From JAVVVD01 sp964642795 (GTDB lineage: Bacteria > Bacillota > Clostridia > Christensenellales > CAG-138): a stretch of DNA of 64,000 bases. This document shows, one piece after another, positions 32,770 through 42,209 of the stretch. The notes under the pieces are model-generated. The model saw only the letters and a program-made list of their open reading frames with translations. It made no database searches and was not told the origin of the DNA. A program made the position numbers and the translations under genes. Where the stretch lies: contig CAZXRQ010000001.1 of the NCBI GenBank assembly GCA_964642795.1, positions 5,579 to 69,578 of the forward strand, in the 5' to 3' direction. The first letter of the stretch is position 1; every line of letters begins with the position of its first letter.

Positions 32770-33400
32770 TCCCTATTCGGTTTTGGGAGTGCGCGAGGAC
32801 GCGTCGCAGGAGGAAATCCGTGCGGCGTATCTCAAGCTGGTGAAAAAATACCATCCCGACAAATACGCCGACAGCGACCTCAAGGAGCTTGCAAACGATA
32901 AGCTCAAGGAAGTCAACGAGGCTTACGATATGCTGACCAAGCGCAACGATGCCGGCAGAACTGCCGAAAGCGCCCGCAGCTACGGCGGCGCGTACAGCGG
33001 TACGGGCAGCTCGTATTCCGGCCCCAACTCATCGGATTTTTCCCGCGCCAGATCCTATATAAACCAAAATAATCTGCAGGCGGCAAAGCAGGTGCTGGAC
33101 GCCATATCTATACGCAACGCCGAATGGTATTACCTTTACGGCATAATATACCTTAGGCAGGGCTGGCATGCCAAGGCCAGCGAATACATAACCATGGCAT
33201 ACCAGCAGGAGCCGGGCAATCCGGAATACAGCAGCGCCTATCAGGCCATACGTAATTCCGGCAGCACTTACTATAACCGCAGCGCCGGCTCGGGCAATCC
33301 GTATGCCAGCGATTGCAGCGGCTGTGATGTGTGTACGGGGCTTCTCTGCACAGATTGCTGCTGCGAGTGCATGGGCGGGGACTTTATCCCCTGCTGCTGA
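32762..33400 (+). CDS. J-domain protein with TPR-like segment and Cys-rich tail
   Basis: A TTG start overlaps the DUF5685 stop by 8 nt, with a GGGAAAGGA ribosome site upstream. The 212-residue protein has a J-domain (residues 2-60) with the HPD motif in KKYHPDKYAD, needed to stimulate Hsp70 ATPase. A Gly/Ser/Tyr linker follows, then a TPR-like helical pair (about 95-165), and a tail with ten Cys in about the last 28 residues (CSGCDVC...CTDCCCEC). There is no classical DnaJ zinc-finger region, so it is a specialised co-chaperone. The likely client is its neighbour, but that is inference. Confidence 0.88.
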   Translation: MNNPYSVLGVREDASQEEIRAAYLKLVKKYHPDKYADSDLKELANDKLKEVNEAYDMLTKRNDAGRTAESARSYGGAYSGTGSSYSGPNSSDFSRARSYINQNNLQAAKQVLDAISIRNAEWYYLYGIIYLRQGWHAKASEYITMAYQQEPGNPEYSSAYQAIRNSGSTYYNRSAGSGNPYASDCSGCDVCTGLLCTDCCCECMGGDFIPCC

Positions 33401-33409
33401 GCGACGCAT

Positions 33410-33946
33410 ATGGCTAACGGCTTTTCTACAGCCCGAAAACTGACCTACGGCGCCGTATGCACGGCACTTTCTTTGCTTGCTCTCGTGCTTGCGGGCGTGC
33501 TGCCCACAATGCGATTAGCGTGTTATTTCATAAGCGCTCTGTTTGTATATGTGCTTTCGCGGGAAAGACTGTACGGCGAGGCGTGCATTTGCTTTTTGGC
33601 GGTGTGCGCGCTTTCTCTGCTGCTTTTGCCCGATAAGCTGACCGCGCTTCCGTATGCTGCGCTGCTTGGCCATTTCGGCATTTTCAAGCCGGCGGCGGAC
33701 AACCGCTTTGGACAAAAACCAGCTGGATTTATACTATGCGTGCTGTATTGCGACGTGTTTTTTGCTTTAGGCGTGTTTGTCGCGGTGCGACTGTTTGACT
33801 TCGACGCTGCTTCGCTTTCCCGGTATGCCGTGCCTGTATGGGCGCTGGCAGCGGCCTGTCAGCTTGCGCTGATATTGTTCGTATGGCTGTACGGTGTGTG
33901 CCAAAGGGTATACGAAAGACGTTTTAGAAACCTGCTGCTTAAATAA
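33410..33946 (+). CDS. Integral membrane protein of unknown function
   Basis: The 178-residue protein has about five hydrophobic segments and a basic C-terminus. Its first helix region (KLTYGAVCTALSLLALVLAGVLPTMRLACYFISALFVYVLS) resembles the start of substrate-binding ECF-type membrane proteins, but I cannot assign it. It begins 9 nt after the J-domain gene and is presumably part of the same operon. Confidence 0.75.
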   Translation: MANGFSTARKLTYGAVCTALSLLALVLAGVLPTMRLACYFISALFVYVLSRERLYGEACICFLAVCALSLLLLPDKLTALPYAALLGHFGIFKPAADNRFGQKPAGFILCVLYCDVFFALGVFVAVRLFDFDAASLSRYAVPVWALAAACQLALILFVWLYGVCQRVYERRFRNLLLK

Positions 33947-34031
33947 TAAAAACCGTATTATCCGCGCTTAAGCGCCGCCGAGGTTGGCAATGCTAAATAA
34001 AAAGTAGTATTGCGCTTCGGGGGTGATATTT

Positions 34032-36380
34032 TTGGATGCTGTAAAGAAGAAAAAACGTGGACGCTGGTTCCGGCGCTTGCTGCTTACGGTATCGCTGTGC
34101 GTGCTGGCGTTTTTGCTGTTTTTCGCAGTACGGTTGTTTCAACTGGACGCATGGCACGAATTTGATCCGGACAAGATACTCGGTGCGGATCAAACGCTGA
34201 TATTGTACGACGGCGAGCAAAATGAGATAGTCCGTCTGCACAGCACAGAGGACAGGGTGATGGTGGCGCTTGAGGATATTCCATATCTTACACGCATGGC
34301 CTTCGTCTCGGCGGAGGATGCACGGTTTTATGACCATATCGGCGTGGACTTCATACGCATAGTCGGCGCTGCGTGGGCAGATCTGAAGGCGGGCGGATAT
34401 GTTCAGGGCGCGTCCACGATAAGCCAGCAGCTCATAAAGCTGAGCCATCTTACCGCGGAAAAGACCATAACGCGCAAGCTGGAGGAGGCGGTGCTGGCCT
34501 ATCAGATGGAGCGGCAGTTCAGCAAGGACGAAATACTCGAGATGTATCTCAACTACGTGTATTTCGGCGGCGGCTACTACGGGATAGAGGCGGCCGCGCT
34601 GGGCTATTTTGGCGTACACGCGAGCGAGCTCGACATATCGCAGTCCGCGATGCTGGCGGGCATATTGAAAGCGCCGGGGCGCTTTGCGCCGCACATAGAT
34701 TACGACGCCTCCATAGGCCGCAGGAATGTGATACTGTCCCTTATGCAGGAATACGGTTATATCGACGCCGACACTGTGGCGGTGGAAAGAGAAAAAGAGC
34801 CGGTTATACTGCATGACCCGACTAATACAGCGGTGCGCGGCTATTACGTCGATACGGCTATCAGCAGCGCGGCGAGGCTGCTTGGCGTATCGCAGAACGA
34901 GCTTCTTACAGGCGGCTACCGAATATATACCTGCATGGATGCCGAAGCGCAGTATGAATGTGAGCGCATATTTGCCGAGAGTGAGGCGTTTCCTACGGAT
35001 AACGTGCAGGCTGCGATAGTGCTGCAGCGCGCCGGAACGGGGGAGGTAGCTGCGCTTATGGGTGGCCGTGACGGGAGCGCTGCGATGTCCTTTAACCGGG
35101 CAACGAGCATACGCCGCCAGCCGGGCTCGCTGATAAAGCCGATAATATGCTACGCTCCGGCGCTGGAGTACAGCGGCTATACGGCGGCAAGCATACTGTT
35201 GGATGAGCCGACCAGCTTCGGGGACTATTCGCCCGGCAACAACAATGATAAATACTACGGCTATGTTACATTGCGCCAGGCGGTAACAAAATCGCTCAAC
35301 ATACCGGCCGTGAAAGTGCTGTCCGACGTGGGCCTTACGCGCTGCATGGCGTTTGCCAAAAGCTGCGGCGTAGAGTTTTCCATAGGGGACGAGAGCCTTG
35401 CGCTTGCTTTGGGCGGCTTTACATACGGGGTATCGCCGCTGCAGATGGCGGGAGCATATTCCATGCTTGCATCCGGGGGCGAATATTCCTCGCCTACCGT
35501 TATACGGAGCATAACCGACGCTTCCGGAAACGTGCTGTACAAATATGAGCCGGAATGTGAGCGGCTCATGTGTGAAGAGAACGCCTTCATACTTACCAGT
35601 ATGCTTGAAAGCGTGATAAGCGACGGTACGGGCAGGCGGCTTGGAGAGCTGGGAATACCGCTTGCGGGTAAAACAGGCACCGTGGGCGGCGACAACGGCA
35701 ACCGCGATGCATGGATGGCCGCATATAACTCCGAATATACCGCAGTGGTATGGATGGGTTACGATGATAACAATATCGAATACCTGTCGGACGACGCTAC
35801 CGGAGGAAAGTATCCGGCGCTGATACTTTATGAGCTGTTTGCTTCGCTGTACGACGATACGGCTGCGCCGGGTTTTGAGATGCCGGAAGGCGTGGTGATA
35901 AGAAGGCTGGATGGCAGCACCATGCAGACGCACCACCGCACCGTACTCGCAAACGCACTTACGCCGGCTTCCAGCGTATACAAGGAATATTTTAAACTCG
36001 GCACCGAGCCGGACGAGGAAACGGACTACTGGGTAATACCCTCGCGTCCAGGCGGGTTTGCTGTAAGCGTTGATGAAGCCGGCAAGCCGGTGATAACCTT
36101 CAACGCGGTGCAGGAATTTGTAAGCTATGCGCTTTACCGCGAGGGCGGCAGCGGGGAACCGGTGCTGCTGAAAAGCTGGTCCGGCATTACGGGCAGGCAG
36201 ACATATACCGATCAAAGCGTAATGCCAGGTGCAGAATATGTGTATTACATAGTACCGGTGCATATGGAGCTTACCGTAAACGGGAAAAAGGTCACCGGCC
36301 TGTCCACGCGCAGTATAACCGTGGAAACACCTTTGATAACGCCGACAGAATTGCAGGAGGATATCGATTTCACGGGCTGA
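34032..36380 (+). CDS. Class A penicillin-binding protein (glycosyltransferase/transpeptidase)
   Basis: I start at the TTG after GGGGGTGAT, the same arrangement as in polA; a GTG three codons upstream is possible. A hairpin (33987-34013) lies just before the ribosome site. The 782-residue protein has a membrane anchor (about residues 18-38), a glycosyltransferase domain (EDARFYDHIGVD, GASTISQQL) and a transpeptidase domain with the SxxK Ser in QPGSLIKP, SLN and KTGT motifs. A fibronectin-like region ends the protein. It polymerises and cross-links peptidoglycan outside the membrane. Confidence 0.94.
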   Translation: MDAVKKKKRGRWFRRLLLTVSLCVLAFLLFFAVRLFQLDAWHEFDPDKILGADQTLILYDGEQNEIVRLHSTEDRVMVALEDIPYLTRMAFVSAEDARFYDHIGVDFIRIVGAAWADLKAGGYVQGASTISQQLIKLSHLTAEKTITRKLEEAVLAYQMERQFSKDEILEMYLNYVYFGGGYYGIEAAALGYFGVHASELDISQSAMLAGILKAPGRFAPHIDYDASIGRRNVILSLMQEYGYIDADTVAVEREKEPVILHDPTNTAVRGYYVDTAISSAARLLGVSQNELLTGGYRIYTCMDAEAQYECERIFAESEAFPTDNVQAAIVLQRAGTGEVAALMGGRDGSAAMSFNRATSIRRQPGSLIKPIICYAPALEYSGYTAASILLDEPTSFGDYSPGNNNDKYYGYVTLRQAVTKSLNIPAVKVLSDVGLTRCMAFAKSCGVEFSIGDESLALALGGFTYGVSPLQMAGAYSMLASGGEYSSPTVIRSITDASGNVLYKYEPECERLMCEENAFILTSMLESVISDGTGRRLGELGIPLAGKTGTVGGDNGNRDAWMAAYNSEYTAVVWMGYDDNNIEYLSDDATGGKYPALILYELFASLYDDTAAPGFEMPEGVVIRRLDGSTMQTHHRTVLANALTPASSVYKEYFKLGTEPDEETDYWVIPSRPGGFAVSVDEAGKPVITFNAVQEFVSYALYREGGSGEPVLLKSWSGITGRQTYTDQSVMPGAEYVYYIVPVHMELTVNGKKVTGLSTRSITVETPLITPTELQEDIDFTG

Positions 36381-36396
36381 AATTAAGCTGCGGCGG

Positions 36397-36425
36397 TTGT
36401 ACAGCGGCCACGCTGATGTTATAAT
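36397..36425 (+). promoter_or_regulatory. Putative promoter of the DUF3592 gene
   Basis: TTGTAC (36397-36402) and a perfect TATAAT (36420-36425), spaced by 17 bp and preceded by TG, form an extended -10 promoter. A leader of about 70 nt follows. Confidence 0.6.
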
Positions 36426-36501
36426 TTACACATGGCAGAATACCGCGTCTGGCGCAGATGCGTCAAACGCAATGAACGGATTGAATTAATAGGGGGTTGC
36501 T

Positions 36502-36906
36502 ATGATTATATTTGGCATCATGCTTATACTTGCCGGAGTGATAGTCCTTATCGCTGCATTTTCACAGTGGCTGCAAAACCGCTCCTATGCCGCCTGCTCT
36601 GCAAGCGTTATGGCGACGGTCACAAGAAAAACCAGCCGTGTTACCAAGCGCGGCCGGGTATACGAGCTGTATGTTGCTTATACGGTGGACGGTGTGCCAT
36701 ATGAGAAATGGGTTTGCTCCAAGGCGGATGAGTTTGACGGCATATCGGAGGGAGGGCAGGTCGAGCTTAGATATAAACCACGCGCTCCCAAGCATTGCGT
36801 GCGCGTATGGCAGCTGTCGCCAAAGGCGGTACGCGCGCTGTTCATCGTTGGCGCAGTATTGACCGTTGTGGGCGTTGCGCTGTATCTGGCGGGCTATTAC
36901 ATGTAA
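36502..36906 (+). CDS. DUF3592-type membrane protein
   Basis: The 134-residue protein has a hydrophobic helix at each end (residues 2-22 and 110-132) flanking a soluble beta-rich region with the DUF3592 pattern (VMATVTRKTSR...YELYVAYTVDGVPYE..., VELRYKPRAPKHC). The function is unknown. AGGGGG precedes the ATG. It appears to be a single-gene unit between the PBP and pyrimidine phosphorylase genes. Confidence 0.8.
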   Translation: MIIFGIMLILAGVIVLIAAFSQWLQNRSYAACSASVMATVTRKTSRVTKRGRVYELYVAYTVDGVPYEKWVCSKADEFDGISEGGQVELRYKPRAPKHCVRVWQLSPKAVRALFIVGAVLTVVGVALYLAGYYM

Positions 36907-36948
36907 TACCGGTACTCGCTGAGAAATGCGTCATGCCGCGCCGCGTGA

Positions 36949-36977
36949 TTGTTAACGGCGGCCAAACATGATAGAAT
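36949..36977 (+). promoter_or_regulatory. Putative promoter of pdp
   Basis: TTGTTA (36949-36954) and TAGAAT (36972-36977) are spaced by 17 bp. The leader contains a small hairpin (GGATGC/GCATCC, 36988-37007) just before the ribosome site. Confidence 0.55.
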
Positions 36978-37033
36978 CAAGCATACGGGATGCTTGCATG
37001 AGCATCCTATTTCATATGCGAGGTGCATAACAT

Positions 37034-38347
37034 ATGCGAATGGTGGATCTAATACTCAAGCAGCGCGAGGGCGGCGCTTTGACTCGCGAAGAACTGCGTT
37101 ATATAGTAAGCGGCTTTGTGGCGGGAGACATTCCCGATTACCAGATGGCCGCATGGATGATGGCGCTGTGCTTTACCGGCATGGAAAAACAGGGCATAGC
37201 CGAGCTTACTCTCGCCATGACGGAATCCGGCGATATGATAGACCTTTCGGATCTGCCCGGCGTAAAGGTGGATAAGCACTCCACCGGCGGCGTAGGCGAT
37301 ACCACAACGCTGGTAGTTGCGCCCCTTTGCGCGGCCTGCGGAGCTACCGTCGCTAAAATGAGCGGCAGAGGATTGGGGCACACCGGCGGTACGCTGGATA
37401 AGCTGGAGAGCATACCCGGCGTAAGCGTTATGCAGCCGATAGAACGCTTTAAACAGATAGTGAGGGAGATAGGCCTTTGCGTGATCGGCCAAACCGGTAA
37501 TCTCGTGCCTGCGGATAAGCTGATGTACGCATTGCGCGACGTTACCGGCACCGTGGAGAGCATACCGCTGATGGCATCCAGCATAATGAGCAAAAAACTG
37601 GCCGCCGGCACCGATGCCATAGTATTGGACGTTAAGGTGGGCAGCGGCGCGTTCATGCATACAGTGGAGGACGCTAAAAAGCTCGCACACACTATGGTAG
37701 ATATCGGTGAACACCTCGGCCGGCGTACCGTCGCGCTGATAACCGATATGAATCAGCCGCTGGGCATGGCGGTAGGCAACGGGCTGGAGGTGCGCGAGGC
37801 GGTTGAGCTGCTTTCAGGCTGCGTGCCGGACACCGATCCGCTGTACGAGGTGTGTATGCTGCTGGCCTCCAATATGCTGATGCTTTCGAATATCGCATCC
37901 GATGAGGCGGAAGCGCGCACACTGTTAAAAAACGCATTGGACTCTGGAGCGGGACTTAACAAGCTGAAGCTGATGATAGCCTTGCTGGGCGGCGACGTTT
38001 CCTGCATCGCTGAGCCGGATCTGCTCTGCCGCGTGAAACGGCAGGTGCCGGTGATACCGGGCAAGGCCGGCTTTGTGGGAGATATGGACGCCGTGGGTAT
38101 AGGCAATGCCGCGCAGATGCTTGGCGCAGGACGTGCAACCAAAATGGATGTTATAGACCCTGCCGTAGGGCTTGTGATGCAAAAGCGCCGTGGAGACGCC
38201 ATACGCTTTGACGAGCCGGTAGCGGTTTTGTACGTAAACGACGAAACCAACCTTGACGCGGCGGCGGAGCTCGTCAAGACCTCGATAGAGATCGCGGATA
38301 TGCCCGTGCAGCATGTGCCCATGATACATGCAGTGGTGAAGGGATAG
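37034..38347 (+). CDS. pdp: Pyrimidine-nucleoside phosphorylase
   Basis: The 437-residue protein matches the thymidine/pyrimidine phosphorylase family throughout: MRMVDLILKQREGGALT, VDKHSTGGVGDTTTLVVAPLCAACG (phosphate and substrate site), SGRGLGHTGGTLDKLESIPG, and VGNGLEVREAVE. It splits uridine, thymidine or deoxyuridine with phosphate to yield base and (deoxy)ribose-1-phosphate. Functionally it complements the nucleoside importer and thymidine kinase about 6 kb away, although it is transcribed separately. GAGGTG precedes the ATG. Confidence 0.95.
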   Translation: MRMVDLILKQREGGALTREELRYIVSGFVAGDIPDYQMAAWMMALCFTGMEKQGIAELTLAMTESGDMIDLSDLPGVKVDKHSTGGVGDTTTLVVAPLCAACGATVAKMSGRGLGHTGGTLDKLESIPGVSVMQPIERFKQIVREIGLCVIGQTGNLVPADKLMYALRDVTGTVESIPLMASSIMSKKLAAGTDAIVLDVKVGSGAFMHTVEDAKKLAHTMVDIGEHLGRRTVALITDMNQPLGMAVGNGLEVREAVELLSGCVPDTDPLYEVCMLLASNMLMLSNIASDEAEARTLLKNALDSGAGLNKLKLMIALLGGDVSCIAEPDLLCRVKRQVPVIPGKAGFVGDMDAVGIGNAAQMLGAGRATKMDVIDPAVGLVMQKRRGDAIRFDEPVAVLYVNDETNLDAAAELVKTSIEIADMPVQHVPMIHAVVKG

Positions 38348-38395
38348 CCCGGCTCCGCACACTGTTTACCCACTGTTTACGCATATCGGCCGGGC
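38347..38395. repeat. Tandem 10-bp repeat inside a 7-bp inverted repeat, polA leader
   Basis: CACTGTTTAC occurs at 38360-38369 and 38371-38380. The pair is bracketed by GCCCGGC (38347-38353) and GCCGGGC (38389-38395), immediately upstream of polA. It could be a regulatory site or a weak stem-loop. Confidence 0.4.
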
Positions 38396-38434
38396 ACGGG
38401 TGTACCATATACGAATAAGCGGGGTGATACTTTT

Positions 38435-40987
38435 TTGAACAAGCTTATAGCAATAGACGGCAACAGTCTTATGCACAGGGCGTATTGGGCGCTTCCGGGC
38501 ATGAGCGCGAAAAACGGCGCGCCGACCGGCGCGATATACGGCTTTATCAGTATGCTGCTCAAGCTGCTGCCGTACCAGCCTGCATATATGGCGGTTGCGT
38601 TTGATACGCATACGCCCACGTTTCGGCATGAGCAGTACACCGAATACAAGGCGGGGCGCAAGCCCACGCCGGATGATCTGCGCGCGCAGTTTCCGCTGAT
38701 AAAGCGTCTGCTGGTCGATATGGGTATAGCGGTCATCGAATGCGATCGCTACGAGGCGGACGACATAATCGGCACGCTTGCGCGCCGCGCTTCCGAACGC
38801 GGCATGGATGCGCTGCTGGTCACGGGCGACCGTGATGCGCTGCAGCTGATCGATCCGCACATACATGTGCTTATGACCAAAAAGGGCATAACCGATACCG
38901 TCGAATATGACGAAGCGGAGCTGATGAAGCAATATGGCGTTACGCCCTCGCATATGGTAGATCTCAAGGGGCTCATGGGCGACGGATCGGACAACCTGCC
39001 CGGGATACCAGGCGTGGGGGAGAAGACCGCGCTAAAGCTGCTTGAAAAATACGGCAGCATGGAAAACGTGCTGGCTAACGCTCAAAACGAAAGCGGCGCG
39101 CTGCGCCAAAAGCTGGAGCAAAACGGGGATTCCGCCCGCATGAGTTATAAACTCGGAATAATCGATACCGATGCGCCGATAACCGAGACACTGGACGACT
39201 GCGTGTTTTGCCCTGCCTCAATGGCAGGCGGCGTGCCTATTATGCGGGAGCTGGAGCTGCGCAGCCTTATAGGCAGACTCCCCGCAGGCGATGTGCCCGC
39301 TGTTAGCGCAGAACACGCCGCACCCAAGTGCGCTCGTATAGAGGACGAACAGGCGCTGCTGCGGCTTGTAAAGCAGCTCAAAAGTGCCCAGAGCATAGCG
39401 CTATGTTTTGGAGACACGCTGCTTTTGGCCACAGGGCCGGCGGAGCAATACGAGGTAGTGCTGGGCGCGACTCTGCTGGACAGCGGACTGTCCGAGCAGC
39501 AGGTTATTGGGACGCTGGCGGATATATTTAGCGACGGCAGCATAAATAAGCTGGTGTTTGATGCAAAGCAGGTCATGCATCTGCTTACGCGTTACGATGC
39601 CGGACTTAACGGCGTTAAATACGACGCCATGATATGCGATTATCTGCTTCATGCCACGCACCCTGCAAGCTCGCTAAAAACATTGTGCGAGGAGCGTTTG
39701 CGGCTGCCCGCAGGCGCGTCACAGCTATACATGCTTATGGAAAAGGAGCTTATAGAGCTGGACGCAAAGGGCATGGGCGGGCTGTACCGCGATATGGAGC
39801 TGCCGATTATGCGAGTGCTGTTTGATATGGAACGCATAGGCTTTGCGGTGGATACTCAGATGCTGGAGCAGCTGCGCACGGACTTTGACGCGCGCATAGC
39901 CAAGACGGAAAAGCGTATATACGAGCTGGCCGGCGAGCAATTCAACATACTGTCCACCAAACAGCTTGGCGCGGTGCTGTTTGATAAGCTCGGCTTACCG
40001 CCGCAGAAAAAAACCAAATCCGGCTATTCTACTGATGCAGAGGTGCTGGACACGCTTTTAGACAAGCACGAGATAGTGCCGCTTATACAGGAATACCGCT
40101 TTTTATCCAAGCTCAAGAGCACGTTTCTCGATGGGCTTATTGCAATGACCAAAAACGGCCGCGTGCATACCCGCTTCAATCAAAACGTGACCGCGACAGG
40201 CCGTATATCCAGCGCGGAGCCCAACTTGCAGAATATACCCGTGCGCACGGAAATGGGGCGGGAGATACGACGGGCATTCATAGCAAGCCCCGGCAACCTG
40301 CTTGTGGGCGCTGACTATTCGCAGATAGAGCTAAGACTGCTTGCGCATATGAGCGGCGACAGCCGCATGATAGCGGCGTTCAATTCGGGCGACGACATAC
40401 ACGCGCGCACCGCAAGCGAGGTGTTCGGCGTACCGCTGGGCTCTGTAACGGGCACGCAGCGCAGCGCGGCTAAGGCCGTCAACTTCGGCATAGTATACGG
40501 CATAAGCGATTTTGGCCTTGCGCGCAATTTGGGCATATCCCGCAAACAGGCGGGAGAATACATCGATTCCTATTTTGCACGATACACCGGCGTGCGCGAC
40601 TATATGAAGTCCTGCGTGGAAAACGGGAAAAAGAAGGGCTATGCGGAAACGCTTATGGGCCGCAGACGCGAGCTGCCGGAGCTCAATTCCGGCAACTACA
40701 ATACCCGTTCGTTCGGCGAACGTGCTGCAATGAATATGCCTATACAGGGCACTGCCGCAGATATAATCAAGCTGGCGATGGTACGGGTGAGCGACCGGCT
40801 GTCGGCTGAGAGCCTCGATGCGCGACTCGTGCTTCAGATACACGACGAGCTGATAATCGATACCCCCGAAAAAGAGGTGGAACGCGTTAAAATGCTGTTA
40901 AGGGACTGCATGGAAAACGTGATGCAGCTGGATGTGCCGCTTACTGCCGAGGTGAGCGCGGGGCACAGCTGGTATGATACAAAGTAG
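38435..40987 (+). CDS. polA: DNA polymerase I
   Basis: The TTG start lies 6 nt after GGGGTGAT. The 850-residue protein has the 5'-3' exonuclease domain (residues 1-290, KLIAIDGNSLMHRAYWA, VTGDRDALQLI and GSDNLPGIPGVGEKTA). The middle domain replaces the 3'-5' proofreading domain but lacks its acidic residues (SIALCFGDTL where DxE is expected), so it is probably inactive. The polymerase domain has DYSQIELRLLAHMSGD, SAAKAVNFGIVYGIS and QIHDELIID. It fills gaps in repair and replaces primers during replication. Confidence 0.96.
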   Translation: MNKLIAIDGNSLMHRAYWALPGMSAKNGAPTGAIYGFISMLLKLLPYQPAYMAVAFDTHTPTFRHEQYTEYKAGRKPTPDDLRAQFPLIKRLLVDMGIAVIECDRYEADDIIGTLARRASERGMDALLVTGDRDALQLIDPHIHVLMTKKGITDTVEYDEAELMKQYGVTPSHMVDLKGLMGDGSDNLPGIPGVGEKTALKLLEKYGSMENVLANAQNESGALRQKLEQNGDSARMSYKLGIIDTDAPITETLDDCVFCPASMAGGVPIMRELELRSLIGRLPAGDVPAVSAEHAAPKCARIEDEQALLRLVKQLKSAQSIALCFGDTLLLATGPAEQYEVVLGATLLDSGLSEQQVIGTLADIFSDGSINKLVFDAKQVMHLLTRYDAGLNGVKYDAMICDYLLHATHPASSLKTLCEERLRLPAGASQLYMLMEKELIELDAKGMGGLYRDMELPIMRVLFDMERIGFAVDTQMLEQLRTDFDARIAKTEKRIYELAGEQFNILSTKQLGAVLFDKLGLPPQKKTKSGYSTDAEVLDTLLDKHEIVPLIQEYRFLSKLKSTFLDGLIAMTKNGRVHTRFNQNVTATGRISSAEPNLQNIPVRTEMGREIRRAFIASPGNLLVGADYSQIELRLLAHMSGDSRMIAAFNSGDDIHARTASEVFGVPLGSVTGTQRSAAKAVNFGIVYGISDFGLARNLGISRKQAGEYIDSYFARYTGVRDYMKSCVENGKKKGYAETLMGRRRELPELNSGNYNTRSFGERAAMNMPIQGTAADIIKLAMVRVSDRLSAESLDARLVLQIHDELIIDTPEKEVERVKMLLRDCMENVMQLDVPLTAEVSAGHSWYDTK

Positions 40988-41002
40988 GCGGATAATCAAT
41001 CT

Positions 41003-41605
41003 ATGACAATAGGCTTAACGGGAGGCATAGCCTCCGGCAAAACCGCGGTGGCACACAGACTTACGGAGCTTGGCGCATACGTTATCGATGCGGATGATGT
41101 GTATGCGGAGCTTGTGCGCCCCGGCGGGGAGCTGCTTGCCGCGTTGGCGCAGCGTTTCGGGGCTGACATAATTGCACCGGACGGCGCATTGGACCGCAGT
41201 AGACTGGCGGAGATAGTATTCTTTGATGGTGATAGCCGCGCTGAGCTTAACGCTATGACGCATCCGGCCATAATTGGAAAGATGCACGCGCTTGCGGCGG
41301 AATACCATAGCCTGCATTCAGGTGCGCCCGCTTTTTTGGATATGGCGCTGTTGATAGAATGCGGCGAGCAGACGAATGTGGATGAGGTATGGCTGGTTAC
41401 GGCGCCGGACGAGCTGCGCATAGCCCGCATGATGTTGCGGGACGGCTGTACGGAGATGCAGGCACGCGCGAGGATCGCTGCGCAAATGCCGCAGACCGAT
41501 AAACTAAAATATGCCGGCGTAATAATTGATAACGACGGCACGGTGGATGAGTTGATGGATAAAGTGGATGCGCTGTATGCGGCGCTTGTGGCGGATTATG
41601 AATGA
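41003..41605 (+). CDS. coaE: Dephospho-CoA kinase
   Basis: The 200-residue protein begins with the P-loop IGLTGGIASGKTAVAHRL and has YVIDADDVYAELVRPG, LTHPAI-like MTHPAIIGKM and DMALLIECG, which are conserved in CoaE. It phosphorylates dephospho-CoA in the last step of CoA synthesis. The order polA-coaE-lytic transglycosylase recurs in Firmicutes. It overlaps the next gene by 8 nt. Confidence 0.95.
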   Translation: MTIGLTGGIASGKTAVAHRLTELGAYVIDADDVYAELVRPGGELLAALAQRFGADIIAPDGALDRSRLAEIVFFDGDSRAELNAMTHPAIIGKMHALAAEYHSLHSGAPAFLDMALLIECGEQTNVDEVWLVTAPDELRIARMMLRDGCTEMQARARIAAQMPQTDKLKYAGVIIDNDGTVDELMDKVDALYAALVADYE

Positions 41606-42209
41606 AAAGAAGGCTAAGCGTAAAAAACGAAAGAACAAGCTGACCCGCGCCGCCTGCATAGTTGCAGCGGGCGTGGTATTGGCGGCGGTGCTAATCGCCA
41701 TGACATATATCGCAGGGCGCGCACTGGATCGCCGTACGTATGCGCTCTATTATGCGCCGGAGATAATCGCAAGCGCGGACGAATATGGGCTGGACAGATA
41801 CCTCGTGGCGGCGGTTATCCACTGCGAAAGCGGCAACCGCAGCGAGGTCGTATCACCCAAGGGCGCTGTGGGGCTTATGCAGATCATGCCGGATACCGGC
41901 GCATGGATAGCCGGGCAGCTTGACATGGCGGATTACGCCGAACAAAGGCTTACGGATCCCTTGCTCAATATCGAGCTGGGCTGCTGGTATTTGAACTTTC
42001 TGTTGAACAGATATGCCGGAAACAGGACCTGCGCGCTTGCTGCGTACAATGCGGGCCCCGGCAATGTGGATAAGTGGCTGCAAGACCCGGAATACTCCCG
42101 GGACGGCGAGCTGACGCACATTCCTTTTGCGGAAACGGAAAAATATTTGGACAGGATCGAGCGTGCATATGATAAATATACGCAATTATATCAAGAGGAA
42201 CTGGGTTAG
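41598..42209 (+). CDS. Membrane-anchored lytic transglycosylase (SLT domain)
   Basis: The ATG at 41598 overlaps coaE. The 203-residue protein has a very basic N-terminus, a single membrane anchor (about residues 18-40) and a goose-lysozyme-like SLT domain. Its catalytic E77 lies in HCESGNRSEVVSPKGAVGLMQIMP, followed by AYNAGPGNVDKWL. It cleaves glycan strands to 1,6-anhydro products outside the membrane, assisting wall remodelling. It overlaps the following binding-protein gene by 41 nt in a different frame. Confidence 0.92.
   Translation: MNEKKAKRKKRKNKLTRAACIVAAGVVLAAVLIAMTYIAGRALDRRTYALYYAPEIIASADEYGLDRYLVAAVIHCESGNRSEVVSPKGAVGLMQIMPDTGAWIAGQLDMADYAEQRLTDPLLNIELGCWYLNFLLNRYAGNRTCALAAYNAGPGNVDKWLQDPEYSRDGELTHIPFAETEKYLDRIERAYDKYTQLYQEELG

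Noticed and set aside
33993..36263. A 756-codon open frame on the minus strand
   Set aside because: It lies antisense to the class A PBP gene, whose motifs are complete. The frame has no ribosome site, and its composition is that of a shadow of a G+C-rich gene.
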